Shown here: in pieces, positions 1-8,109 of the stretch
Layout of the letters: every line of letters begins with the position of its first letter
Numbering within the stretch: the stretch's first letter is position 1
Assembly (NCBI GenBank): GCA_905221605.1
Contig: CAJNDS010001254.1
Coordinates: forward strand, 1 to 26,182
Direction: 5' to 3'
Origin: Symbiodinium natans
Lineage: Eukaryota; Sar; Dinophyceae; Suessiales; Symbiodiniaceae
Length of the DNA stretch: 26,182 bases
Made by a program: the position numbers and the translations under genes
The notes under the pieces: generated by a model
What the model was told of the DNA's origin: nothing
The model's input: only the letters and a program-made list of their open reading frames with translations
Databases searched by the model: none

Positions 1-62
1 ACTAAGGCATTCGCGCCGCACTGAGGCAAAGCGAGAGCTGCACCATCAGGCTCCTCGCAGAG

Positions 63-82
63 CTCTCTCTCTCTCTCTCTCT
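63..82. repeat. (CT)10 microsatellite
   Basis: A perfect run of about ten CT dinucleotides. Confidence 0.95.
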
Positions 83-116
83 GAGACCCTCCCCCCTTCG
101 GCTCCATGCCTTCGGG

Positions 117-189
117 TTTAGGGTTTAGGGTTTAGGGTTTAGGGTTTTGGGTTTGGGGTTTTGGGTTTTGGGTTTGGGGTTTAGGGTTT
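117..189 (+). repeat. Interstitial telomere-type repeat, TTTAGGG
   Basis: Four perfect TTTAGGG units occupy 117-144. They are followed to 189 by decayed units (TTTTGGG, TTTGGGG) and one more TTTAGGG. TTTAGGG is the telomere repeat reported for plants and dinoflagellates. At a true left chromosome end the plus strand would read CCCTAAA, so the orientation and the non-telomeric DNA on both sides show that this is an internal copy. Confidence 0.9.
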
Positions 190-448
190 ATGGTCCGGGG
201 TTCGTTTCACTCTTTCTGGGACAGCTGGGACCCAGGCGCTGATGGTGCGGCGGCACATCGGCGAGCGTAAGCTTTGAGGGTCGCCTCCTGCGACTTAATG
301 TGCAGATTCAGTGAAGAGGCAGCGTCGATGCTCAGCATGCGGACCTCTCCAATCTACAGTGCCCTAGGATGCAGGAACATATGCATGAGCCAGTGATAGC
401 CAGAGATGAAGTCATGGCGTCCTCGACCTCCAGAACATGCGACTCCTG

Positions 449-1228
449 TCAGCACCACCAGACTGAGAAGGCAAAGCTGCTTGGTGATGAATGCAATATG
501 TGCAGTATGAATCTCGGATAAGCAGGCAACCTTCTCATATACAGCAAGAAGATACAAAACGGTCGAATGCCGTCCTGAGCCATGAGTCGTGCTGCAGCTC
601 CAGGTGCGAAGCAATCGTGCAGCACTTTGGAAACGGAGACTTGGCATTCACGCCGCTTCCTGTGTAGATCTACGCGACGGCAGAAGTTTTGCCAGAGGAA
701 CCAACATGCCATCATGTAGGCGGGCAGCGCAAAGAGTCCATAGAGGGGATGCGGCAACCGGACGTGCACCAGACAGAGAAGTCCAAGCGAGCTGCACAGG
801 AGTGCAAGCAACACCCAAACCTGATGCGAAAGTCCAAGGTCCACCACCTTCATGTCCTGCATCACGCTCTTGCTGGAGGCTGTCACTATGCGCTCGCTGA
901 GCCACTTCGCGTGGAAAGATTCTCCAGCAGCGGTGCAGCACGAAGCAGCCGCTCGTGCTAACACCAGCTTAAGCATGAAGTTGATCCAGCAAGTGGCAAG
1001 CTGCCAGTGGAAAGAGAACAAGCTTCTGGTCCGACTGATTTTCAGAGCGGCCACAAGTACGAACCAGTCCAGCCCAGTCTGCAGGATCTGATCCACGAGC
1101 AGAAGGAGGTAAACGCATGTGATTTGGCATCTACCCGCCAGCTGCAGGAAGGCCATCGCGCCAAAGACACCCCCGAGCTGCTCCTCTTGGGCAGGCTGGC
1201 AGTCGGGCCCGGCAACGAGAGGCCTCAA
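449..1228 (-). CDS. ABC transporter (ABCC/MRP-like), second transmembrane domain, exon
   Basis: An uninterrupted 259-codon frame rich in membrane helices. It aligns by eye with the TMD2 of ABCC exporters. A DWFVLV segment sits where ABCC proteins have D-x-WL. An AAGESFHAKWLSERIVTAS helix matches the 'LH..LL..il.ap' coupling region. DMKVVDLGL matches 'DM..VD..L'. Two strong helices follow, then YGLFALPAYM and a basic stretch with FLWQNFCRR that matches the long cytoplasmic helices. The usual PMSFFDxTPxGRILNRF segment between TAS and DM is missing or shortened. It lies downstream of the NBD1 exons on the same strand, which is the correct ABCC order. The last 30 or so codons are probably intron read-through. 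Start and end are those of the open frame, not proven splice sites. Confidence 0.6.
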   Translation of the reverse strand: MRPLVAGPDCQPAQEEQLGGVFGAMAFLQLAGRCQITCVYLLLLVDQILQTGLDWFVLVAALKISRTRSLFSFHWQLATCWINFMLKLVLARAAASCCTAAGESFHAKWLSERIVTASSKSVMQDMKVVDLGLSHQVWVLLALLCSSLGLLCLVHVRLPHPLYGLFALPAYMMACWFLWQNFCRRVDLHRKRRECQVSVSKVLHDCFAPGAAARLMAQDGIRPFCIFLLYMRRLPAYPRFILHILHSSPSSFAFSVWWC

Positions 1229-1604
1229 GGGGGCGCCACCAGAATTTGCACTTCGGCACTACTCATCTTGAACTGAAACTGCACTGCTCTTTTCTAGCAC
1301 TTCTGGCTAAGCTCTCGGCTTCGCGTTCGAAGGAGCCCATGAAACCCAGGTCCCCTGCAGATCCTCTGTGCCAACTGTACCATTGACCGCCATGGCGCCA
1401 CCCTCGAGAACGATGCGGTTGGAGAAGCCTCCGACGAGAAGCTTACACTGCGGGTTGCATCACGTATGTCTAGGTTCTTGCATGCCTATGCTGATTGTTG
1501 CTGCTATTCTTAATGTTTACCAGTTCAAAATGTATAAGGTCTAACTGAAGCGTGCAAACAAAAGTACAGCTAAAGCTTTCTTATCCCGTTGTACAAGAAT
1601 GTAA
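1229..1604. other. Intron or spacer, no gene seen
   Basis: No reading frame with recognisable protein character on either strand. It probably belongs to the large intron between the NBD1 and TMD2 exons of the transporter. Confidence 0.4.
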
Positions 1605-1713
1605 AACACACACACTCACACTCACGCACACACTCACACACTCACACACTTACACACACTCACACACTCACACACTCACACTCACTCACTGAGACACACA
1701 CACACACACACAC
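1605..1713. repeat. Compound CA / CACACT microsatellite
   Basis: Interrupted ACACAC and ACTCACAC units, ending in a pure (AC)n run just before 1713. It is open in several frames (HTHTH, SHTHS) only because the unit has no stop codon. Confidence 0.95.
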
Positions 1714-1717
1714 CCGT

Positions 1718-1742
1718 GCGAGTGCGCTTCGCGCGCACTCGC
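1718..1742. repeat. Perfect 10-bp inverted repeat (hairpin)
   Basis: GCGAGTGCGC at 1718-1727 and its exact reverse complement GCGCACTCGC at 1733-1742 are separated by TTCGC. It directly abuts the end of the CA microsatellite. It could fold as a stable GC-rich hairpin in DNA or in the transporter pre-mRNA. No T-run follows, so it does not resemble a simple terminator. Confidence 0.75.
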
Positions 1743-1897
1743 TGTCGGCACGGGCTACCTCTAGGTGTCTACATCCCAGGGTCGGAGGCATCGGACCACC
1801 GCGGACCCCGGTCAACTCGTCTGTAGACTTGTTTACCGATGCAGCGAGCATCTAAGACCCAAAATACAACAGTCGAGTCTTCTCAGTGCCGTCTTCC

Positions 1898-2097
1898 ACC
1901 CAAAATGCTGCAGCTGTGTGCTGTGATTTAACCTTTTTGCGCATGAGCACCTACGACAAACAATGCTACCCAGGTGTTGTCGTTTGTCTCTTTGCCAACC
2001 CAAAGTGCTACGGCTAAGTGCTGTCATTCGACCTGCTGCTCACCAAAATCTACGACGCCAAATGCTCCACTTACTGCTTCGTCGCCTTTACAAGGAG
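1898..2097. repeat. Degenerate tandem duplication, about 100-bp unit
   Basis: Two neighbouring copies begin ACCCAAA(A/G)TGCT at 1898 and 1998. They share AGTGCTGT(C/G)ATT-like and CTACGAC..CAAATGCT-like blocks in the same order. A shorter ACCCAAAATAC relic lies just before, near 1858. Similarity is partial, so this is an old duplication or a diverged satellite fragment. No function is inferred. Confidence 0.5.
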
Positions 2098-2516
2098 CGT
2101 AACTCACATAAATCCGCCAGAATACACATAAAGCACGGACGCTCCTCAATAGGAGTACACATCAGCGGCTGCTATACGCACCAAACACTCCAAACTGCAA
2201 GCGGACCCGGCACGTCATGCTCGACGCAGGGAAGCCAGAGAGACACGCAGACTGCTTCGGATCCATCGCCGGTCGAGGGCGACCGTTCGAAACACAGAGA
2301 CATGGAGAAGCGTCCGTACGCTACGCGTGTCATGCACTTCCTGCACGCAGCTCCTCAAGAGAATCACAGAACAGCACGAAAAACCGATTTCAGCGTGGGC
2401 CCGGTGAAAAATGAATTGGATCAATCCTTGTGGACAATTGCCATCCCCACAAGTCAAGTAGCTCATGTAATACAACATGCACACAGAGAATCACCCGGAC
2501 AAGAGCACAGCATTGC

Positions 2517-2920
<404 letters not shown>

Positions 2921-3011
2921 GTTTTGTACCTGTGTTATTATGTATTTAATGATGACACACAAGACACAGACTGCACGTGAAAGCGGCTTGCACATGCGCT
3001 AGCGAGCGCGC

Positions 3012-3096
3012 CTCCAGCGGCCAAGGCAAGGCGCGCGGTGTCGCTGCCGAAGGTTACGATGCAGGAGCGCCCCGCAAACAGGGGCCCTTGAAGCAC
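3012..3096 (-). CDS. ABCC-like transporter NBD1, exon with H-loop region
   Basis: Reads VLQGPLFAGRSCIVTFGSD followed by TARLALAAG. This matches the ABCC segment 'i..lL.gkTrilVTHql..L..aD.iivl', which follows the Walker B exon. It joins in phase to the exon ending at 3181 through a 84-nt intron (3097-3180) with an AG|GC donor and an AAG|G acceptor, giving a continuous AEQIIRE-VLQGPL. The switch histidine expected after IVT is phenylalanine (VTF), so the H-loop residue is absent. The 3' end is probably at the GGAG|GC near 3012. Confidence 0.65.
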
Positions 3097-3180
3097 CTTT
3101 TTGTGGCAGTCCATGGGCGCCATGATGCATCATGATGCCACGGGCTTGCAGACACAGCAATGTGCAAGTACCCACGGCGC

Positions 3181-3249
3181 CTCGCGAATAATTTGCTCAG
3201 CGTCCGAGGCCGCCATTCCGCAGAACGGGTCATCCATGAGAACCAGATC
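3181..3249 (-). CDS. ABCC-like transporter NBD1, Walker B / D-loop exon
   Basis: A 23-codon exon that reads DLVLMDDPFCGMAASD and then AEQIIRE. LVLMDD is a good Walker B motif. ABCC NBD1 typically has Asp where other ABC proteins have the catalytic Glu, and here too the residue is Asp. The D-loop is GMAASD in place of SAVDAH. A CCTCCAG|G acceptor at 3249 joins it in phase to the preceding exon through a 62-nt intron (3250-3311). Confidence 0.75.
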
Positions 3250-3311
3250 CTGGAGGTCACGCAGAAATCTGCGGGCCCTGCACTGAAGCACCCGTGTTTC
3301 AGGTCCCGAAC

Positions 3312-3371
3312 CTCACTGCCGTACGCAGCCCGGGCCAAAGCAATTCTGGCTTGCCGATCCATCGAGGTGCT
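3312..3371 (-). CDS. ABCC-like transporter NBD1, signature exon (degenerate)
   Basis: Reads STSMDRQARIALARAAYGSE. RIALARAAY is the conserved helix that follows the ABC signature and precedes Walker B. The signature itself, LSGGQ in canonical members, is STSMD here. The exon ends GAG|GTTCGG, a GT donor, which joins in phase to DLVLMDD. The acceptor is uncertain: AG|AGC at 3371 keeps phase 0, but AG|ATC at 3379 is also possible. Confidence 0.65.
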
Positions 3372-3570
3372 CTCCGGATCTGCGGCAGGCACCAAGATAC
3401 CAACAAAACCAAAACAAACGGCGCTTGAAAAGCGTGAATCTGGAGTCTGAAGCCCTCCTGACACCACGCGCCTTCCGCCACGGCTTCAAGACCCAGGGCC
3501 TGCAAAGGCAAGAAAGATCATGACGCCTGAGGTGGGTGGTACTCTAATGTGAAGTGGTGCAAGTCCTGGC

Positions 3571-3610
3571 CGTTTCTAGAGGTGCCCCCAGTGGAAAATT
3601 TCTGATGAGA
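3571..3610 (-). CDS. ABCC-like transporter NBD1, small exon before the signature
   Basis: Reads LIRNFPLGAPLET. This matches the 'L..Dl..LP.Gd.TEiGe' stretch between the NILxG helix and the signature of ABCC NBD1. A TTTGCAG acceptor lies at 3611. The donor may be ACG|GCC, a GC donor. It is only about 40 nt long and is preceded by a 69-nt intron (3611-3679). Confidence 0.5.
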
Positions 3611-3679
3611 CTGCAAAGAATGATGGCTTGATCTCGATGCTGACACAGAAAACTGTATGCCTCACAAGTGCTGCATCGC

Positions 3680-3820
3680 GCCTGGAGAACCTCTTGGTAG
3701 CGCTGCAACTCCAAGCTTCTACCGCAGAGGATGTTGGCTTGCCTTAAGATTACGGGCAGCTGCCCCTTCTCCTCCAGAAAGTCTGAACTTGCAAAGCAGA
3801 CCAGGTGCCAATTTAGGCCC
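3680..3820 (-). CDS. ABCC-like transporter NBD1, Q-loop / NILxG exon
   Basis: Reads HLVCFASSDFLEEKG, then NILCGRSLELQRYQEVLQ. NILCG...RYQEVL is a clear ABCC hallmark (NILFG...RYxxVIxAC). The upstream VCFASSDFLE corresponds to the Q-loop strand 'iayvpQ.pwl', where Ser replaces the Q-loop Gln. The donor may be CAGGC|GCGATG. The acceptor may be CCAG|GGCC near 3820; the frame remains open further upstream. Confidence 0.65.
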
Positions 3821-3984
3821 TGGACATTGAGCCTGGAAATATCCAAGGCGTTGAAGGCAGGAACAGCGCAGACGGTGTCCTGCGTCAGCCCCAACCACTT
3901 ACACCGCTACGCTTCTGATTGGTTGGCGCGGTAGGGTGATAGAAGCCAGTGTAAAACTTGAACCATCTGAATTTATGTAGCCCC

Positions 3985-4075
3985 AAAATCTCAGAGGGTA
4001 CCATGAGCTTGGAAGACCCTGTGGTCAAGTTGTCCCCTTTAAGGAGAACGAAGCCCGAAATACTCCAGGTAGACT
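3985..4075 (-). CDS. ABCC-like transporter NBD1, probable degenerate P-loop exon
   Basis: Reads SISGFVLLKGDNLTTGSSK followed by LMVPSEILG. The spacing from Lys to the ILG (K plus nine) equals that of canonical K-S-S-L-L-x-A-I-L-G in ABCC Walker A regions, and VLLKGDN matches 'v.kGel'. The P-loop itself would be TTGSSK instead of GPVGSGK, about four residues shorter. The match is weak by itself, but its position upstream of the NILCG exon is correct. Exon limits are approximate. Confidence 0.4.
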
Positions 4076-4189
4076 TGTTGGAACTCGTTGGTGAAACGGC
4101 AAAGGACATGCACAAGTCTCGCATATAGGAGGAATGTTCTAAACCAGAGACCATCATTGCGAGTTTTTGCTATTACTAGCTCTATCATA

Positions 4190-4583
4190 CAGTAGTAGAA
4201 GCAGAAGCAGAAGCAGAAGCAGAAGCAGAAGCAGAAGCAGAAGCAGAAGCAGAAGCAGAAGCAGAAGCAGAAGCAGAAGCAGTAGTAGCAGCAGCAGTAG
4301 CAGCAGTAGCAGCAGTAGCAGCAGTAGCAGCAGTAGCAGCAGTAGCAGCAGTAGCAGCAGTAGCAGCAGTAGCAGTAGCAGTAGCAGTGGCAGTAGCAGT
4401 AGCAGTAGCAGTAGCAGTAGCAGCAGTAGTAGTAGCAGTAGCAGCAGTAGTGGTAGTAGCAGTAGTAGCAGTAGTAGCAGTAGTAGCAGTAGTAGCAGTA
4501 GTAGCAGTAGTAGTAGCAGTAGTAGCAGTAGTAGCAGTAGTAGCAGTAGCAGTAGCAGTAGTAGAAGTAGTAGTAGTAGTAGT

Positions 4584-4615
<32 letters not shown>

Positions 4616-4625
4616 CAGCAGCAGC

Positions 4626-4672
<47 letters not shown>

Positions 4673-4925
4673 CAGAAGAAGAAGAAGAAGTAGTAGTAGT
4701 AGAAGTAGTAGTAGTAGTAGGAGTAGTTGAGTAGTAGCAGCAGAAGGACAAACAGTGGGGGTGGGAGTGGGAGTGGGAGTGGGAGTGGGAGTGGGAGTGG
4801 GAGTGGGAGTGGGAGTGGGAGTGGGAGTGGGAGTGGGAGTGGGAGTGGGAGTGGGGGCAGGAGCAGGGGCAGGGGTAGCGGTAGGGGTAGGGGTAGGAGT
4901 AGGCGTAGGAGTAGGAGGAGGTGTG
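4190..4925. repeat. 735-bp compound microsatellite (AGCAGA, AGCAGT, AGT, GGGAGT blocks)
   Basis: Successive blocks on the plus strand: (AGCAGA)n to about 4280, then mixed AGC/AGT trinucleotides to about 4675, a short AGAAGA block, AGT again, and a clean (GGGAGT)n array from about 4756 to 4855 that decays into GGGGTAGG. It lies between the TMD1-end and P-loop exons of the transporter. The serine, leucine, glycine-serine and valine frames on both strands are repeat artefacts. Confidence 0.97.
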
Positions 4926-4969
4926 ACTCTTGTATCTTCCTTTTGGCTGACGGCAGCAAGAAGAGCCCC

Positions 4970-5079
4970 AAAATCCGTCGAAGATGCTCCAAACACCCTC
5001 TCCTCTGCACAAGAGCATCTGCTAGCGGTTGGAGGGCTCCAGAAGCTGCGTGCAAGAGCGAGGTCTTCCCGGCCTGCAA
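4970..5079 (-). CDS. ABCC-like transporter, candidate TMD1-NBD1 linker exon
   Basis: Reads [14 protein letters not shown] followed by [12 protein letters not shown]. This resembles the end of ABCC TMD1, 'l..a...l.qa.vSl.RI..fL.l', where the last helix leads into the NBD. It sits at the expected place between TMD1-like pieces at 6.5-7.1 kb and the P-loop exon at 4.0 kb. Identification by pattern only, and limits are approximate. Confidence 0.35.
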
Positions 5080-5260
5080 AGATCAGCAATAAACAAAACC
5101 TGGGGCTTTTGTCTCTCCCAGGTCGAGGTTGAGAGTGGATTTTGCTGCGTAGGGTCTCGGGAAGCCGAAGAGGACTCTCTGAGCTTGCGGACCCCAGACG
5201 TGCCGAGAACCGCCAGAAGGGAGCCTCTGGGCACCTAGCACCGCCGGCTCTCACTTGATA

Positions 5261-5261
<1 letters not shown>

Positions 5262-5302
<41 letters not shown>
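5262..5302. repeat. (CA)n microsatellite
   Basis: About twenty uninterrupted CA units. Confidence 0.97.
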
Positions 5303-5304
<2 letters not shown>

Positions 5305-5849
5305 CCAAGGTGAGCGAGGCAGCAACGCAGAAGAGGTTAGGCCACTAGGGCACTATGTAGTACTAAGTTACTAGTTTACTAGCTGCAGATACTTCATCAG
5401 AGAGTTGGATAGGGAGCACGGGCATGCGGCATGACATTATCTGGGGCACTCCCATCGGAATGGGCGCTCCAGGACATTTGCCGCTCCGAATATGAAGCGG
5501 GGGGGGGGGAGGGAGAGTGGAGGGAGGGAGGAGGGGTGGCACTTCCACCATCAAACAATTGAAACAAGGAGGCTGGTCACCTAACCAACCTAGACTTTGC
5601 CAAGGCCAACAAATGAGAAAAAGAGCAAGCACAGGGCGAGGGAATTCTGTGCGTGCACCGCCAGTGCTTTTCGATGACATGCGGGCCTTCAAGTCCAGAT
5701 CGACAAGTACAGGCCTTTGCATCTCCAAGCTCTTTCCAAGCTCTTTCAAAATGCATCTCCAGGTCACTTTGAAGCTCAAAAAACACAAATCGGCTCCAAG
5801 GTGCAGGGACTCGACCTCCGCCTCTTCCTCCCAGGCGAAGCCTCAGAGG

Positions 5850-5869
5850 AGCGCTCTTTAAAGAGCGCT
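5850..5869. repeat. Perfect 20-bp palindrome
   Basis: AGCGCTCTTTAAAGAGCGCT equals its own reverse complement, with no spacer. It lies in non-coding sequence. It might be a hairpin or a protein-binding site, but no family is recognised. Confidence 0.8.
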
Positions 5870-6479
5870 TCATGTTGAAGCTGACGCTCAGCCCCTGGCT
5901 TCCCGACAGATGGAGGCACAGCCCCTCCTCCTGTCTCAACGACACGAGAAGCCGAGACATCCAACAAAGGAAAAGAAGATGTCATGTCGACACCAACCTT
6001 TCTTCGCCCATGTCCCCCCCCATGCGTGGTCACGGCGATAAGCCATGCTGGGATGACGGGGGGGCTCGCAGCTCCCAGCTCCCGCCGGCTCAGAAACGCC
6101 TCCAGCACAGGCTCCTCTTTGTTACAGTTTGCCCTTTCTTTGACATCAGCTGCGGCCGCTTGTGGCCTCCACTCGAGCCAAGGAAGGCTCCACTGCACAG
6201 AGCTTGGTTACGGAGCTGCTGCAAACTGACCTTTTGAGCAAGGGCTTCTGCCATGTGATCTGAGCACTCTAGGGAATCTCTGGGGTACAGGCAGTTGTCG
6301 CAGCAGGCAATGCAGCTGTAGGAAAAGCGGAAGCAGGACCTCTCCGTGCCCCCGACTGCAAAAAGGCAGTTAGTGGGGCCATTTCCATTTTTCAATCATG
6401 CACTACCCCCTGGCACCCAAGCCATAACAATCTATGCCTCAACCTTCAACCCACCAAAATACCCCGACCCAACACCCAA

Positions 6480-6620
6480 TAAATGATGAAACACATATTG
6501 TGGAACATTAGCAAATGGTCTCCAGCAACTAAGGCGCCAAGTCTGGAGGACAACATCAGGACAATAATGTTTCTTGAGTCAACAACATTCCTGCTTGTCG
6601 CTATGTCGAAGGCTGGGGGG
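6480..6620 (-). CDS. ABCC-like transporter, candidate TMD1 helix exon
   Basis: Reads SSRLGALVAGDHLLMFHNM and then CFIIYWVLG, a hydrophobic segment. It resembles the ABCC TMD1 pattern 'G..Lta..vF..l.l+..l...i'. The order relative to the 6.9-7.1 kb and 5.0 kb pieces fits an ABCC TMD1. No splice site could be fixed, so this remains a candidate. Confidence 0.25.
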
Positions 6621-6937
6621 GAGCGCCTCCGGCTGCGTTGGGGCAAGCGCAGCAATGGCCACGACGCACGCGAGGGCCTCCGAGCACCCCAAGCCACAAA
6701 AGCGAGCTACAAGCAGAGATCCTCCCCAAATTTCTGCCCCCAATGTCTCTCCCCTCGTGGGAAGTGCCATTCATGACATGCGGGCAATTCGTGCCATTTC
6801 ATGCCCCAATCACAGCTAGGGATGCTGCGATAACCTGCGGCCAGCGTGCAGCCAACAGTGCGACCTGGTAGCCTTCGTGTGCGGAATCAGAGGATCTGAA
6901 TCGGAAGGGTGGAAGTTGGACCGTGTACGGTGCTGAA

Positions 6938-6995
6938 CGGAGAGGCAGCAAGGCGCCACACTGAGGTTGTGCATCACCCACAGAAAGCCAAGCTC
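6938..6995 (-). CDS. ABCC-like transporter TMD1, membrane-helix exon
   Basis: After a GGCTGCAG|G acceptor the frame reads ELGFLWVMHNLSVAPCCLS, ending at a possible GT donor (GTTCAG). This resembles the part of ABCC TMD1 where 'R..El..l...+.....s.P' follows the long cytoplasmic helix. It connects logically to the next upstream fragment, NFVERAQHLRREAQMM. Identity is inferred from order and pattern. Confidence 0.4.
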
Positions 6996-7044
6996 CTGCA
7001 GCCAAGGAGAAGCCCCCGATGCACCCAAAGGCACCATCAGTCAC

Positions 7045-7104
7045 CACATCATCTGCGCCTCCCGCCGCAAATGCTGAGCGCGCTCCACAAAGTTCTGGCA
7101 GCTG
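7045..7104 (-). CDS. ABCC-like transporter TMD1, cytoplasmic helix exon
   Basis: Reads NFVERAQHLRREAQMM. This matches the ABCC pattern 'WE..F..rv..lR..El..l' of the second cytoplasmic extension of TMD1. Upstream there is a pyrimidine-containing CTTTCAGCTGCCAG acceptor region. Downstream a GTGACTG donor follows ATGATGTG. It is short, so identification depends on the neighbouring exons. Confidence 0.4.
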
Positions 7105-7930
7105 AAAGGGTCTTGGACGTTGTGTGCAGTTTACTATGACAATACGGACTGGTGACACGGACACATGCAAGGAATGCAGCAGGCTGTCCTGCGTCGACAC
7201 TTGGGGCAAGCCCTGTTTCGAACAGGAAGCCTCACTTGAGAGTCAGGATCCCAGGCATGCTCAGCTTCTTGGTTTTCAATAAGACCGCAGAAGGCGAGGA
7301 AGCGGGGAGGGTGAGAGGAGGGTTGGGCGAGGGCGAGAAGGGCAGCTAGTTTAACACAAGGTTCGTCATTTCCGGCTCTACAGGTCTGCGAGACGAGAGG
7401 GTAGGATTCACGGCTCAGGAGGTGCAGGCAACTTAAGCAACGTAAGCAAGGTTCAATCAGAAAATCAGCACAAGTTAGTCCCTTTCAGCTCGAGGGCAGC
7501 GACGAAGTCGTGCCGGCGCCTCGGCGACCCATTGATGATATGTGTTGTTAGCATGAATGCGAAGAATTGCGATTCTTATCGTCGGCTTTATATACACGCG
7601 TCTCTTATGCGGCTGCGGAGCTGCGCGGCAGTCTCGTAGGAGACGTAGGGCTGGACCTCTTGCGACGGGGAACCAGAGTCTGTGGAATAGCAAGCATCTT
7701 TGTCGCGATTGATTTTGCACCATGCTGCACATCTAAAAAATTCGCGCGCTGCAAAGAGGCACCCTGTGCTTCTCTCCGGGCTGCCGGCAAGGCCACGCAA
7801 CCGAAGTGCCGTGACGGGCAGCAGCGGAGCGAAGCCTCTCAGGAGAGCGGGGGGAAAGCAACGGGGGGGGGGGGGGCTGACATCTCCCGATGTCAAAAGC
7901 GAGCAAAAGCGAATTCTCTCCGAACGGCTT
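7105..7930. other. Intron/spacer, no gene seen
   Basis: No frame on either strand has convincing protein character. A G14 run lies at 7863-7876. Confidence 0.35.
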
Positions 7931-7934
7931 GGCA

Positions 7935-7990
7935 TGGCCACCGGCCTAAGGGCGCAAGCAGCACCATCGCACCCCACCGTGTCCACAGCC
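7935..7990 (-). CDS. ABCC-like transporter, weak candidate TMD1 exon
   Basis: Reads LWTRWGAMVLLAPL after a CTCAAG|GC acceptor and ends near a GC donor (TTAG|GCC). It resembles the TMD1 helix 'lG..al.gl..m+l..Pl'. The position upstream of the 7.1 kb fragment is correct. The evidence is thin. Confidence 0.22.
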
Positions 7991-8109
7991 TTGAGGGTAA
8001 CAATCTATGCCGATTTTCACAGACATGACAGGCGGCATGTGAGAGGGAATCATACACTCCGGTGCTCCAGGCTTGCGACCATGCCAGGAGCACAGCCACC
8101 TGCTTAAAA

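Larger units (their letters stand above)
1..448. other. Non-coding left edge (satellite and telomere-type repeats)
   Basis: No protein segment was recognised here. The stretch holds a CT run and an interstitial telomere-type array. An ABCC transporter reading leftward should have its second nucleotide-binding domain after TMD2, but no Walker A, signature or Walker B motif is visible, so NBD2 probably lies beyond the window edge behind an intron that starts in or before this stretch. Confidence 0.5.
5080..6480. other. Intron/spacer with CA repeat, G-run and palindrome; no firm exon
   Basis: Minus-strand frames here contain short helical pieces such as LEMHFERAWKELGDA near 5650-5720, but they could not be joined to neighbours and may be chance. 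The stretch includes (CA)n at 5262-5302, a G11 run at 5499-5509 and a 20-bp palindrome at 5850-5869. It probably is intron sequence of the transporter gene. Confidence 0.35.

Noticed and set aside
4039-5254. Minus-strand frames of 277-366 codons with poly-Leu, Cys-Tyr and Thr-Ala runs, and plus-strand poly-Ser frames
   Set aside because: They come from the AGC/AGT/GGGAGT compound microsatellite. Only the short non-repetitive part near 4970-5079 was kept as a candidate exon.
5600-5730. LEMHFERAWKELGDA as the ABCC pre-TMD1 'f...W..E' motif
   Set aside because: It lies downstream of the TMD1-like exons at 6.5-7.1 kb in transcription order, so it cannot be in the proper place, and it has no splice partners.
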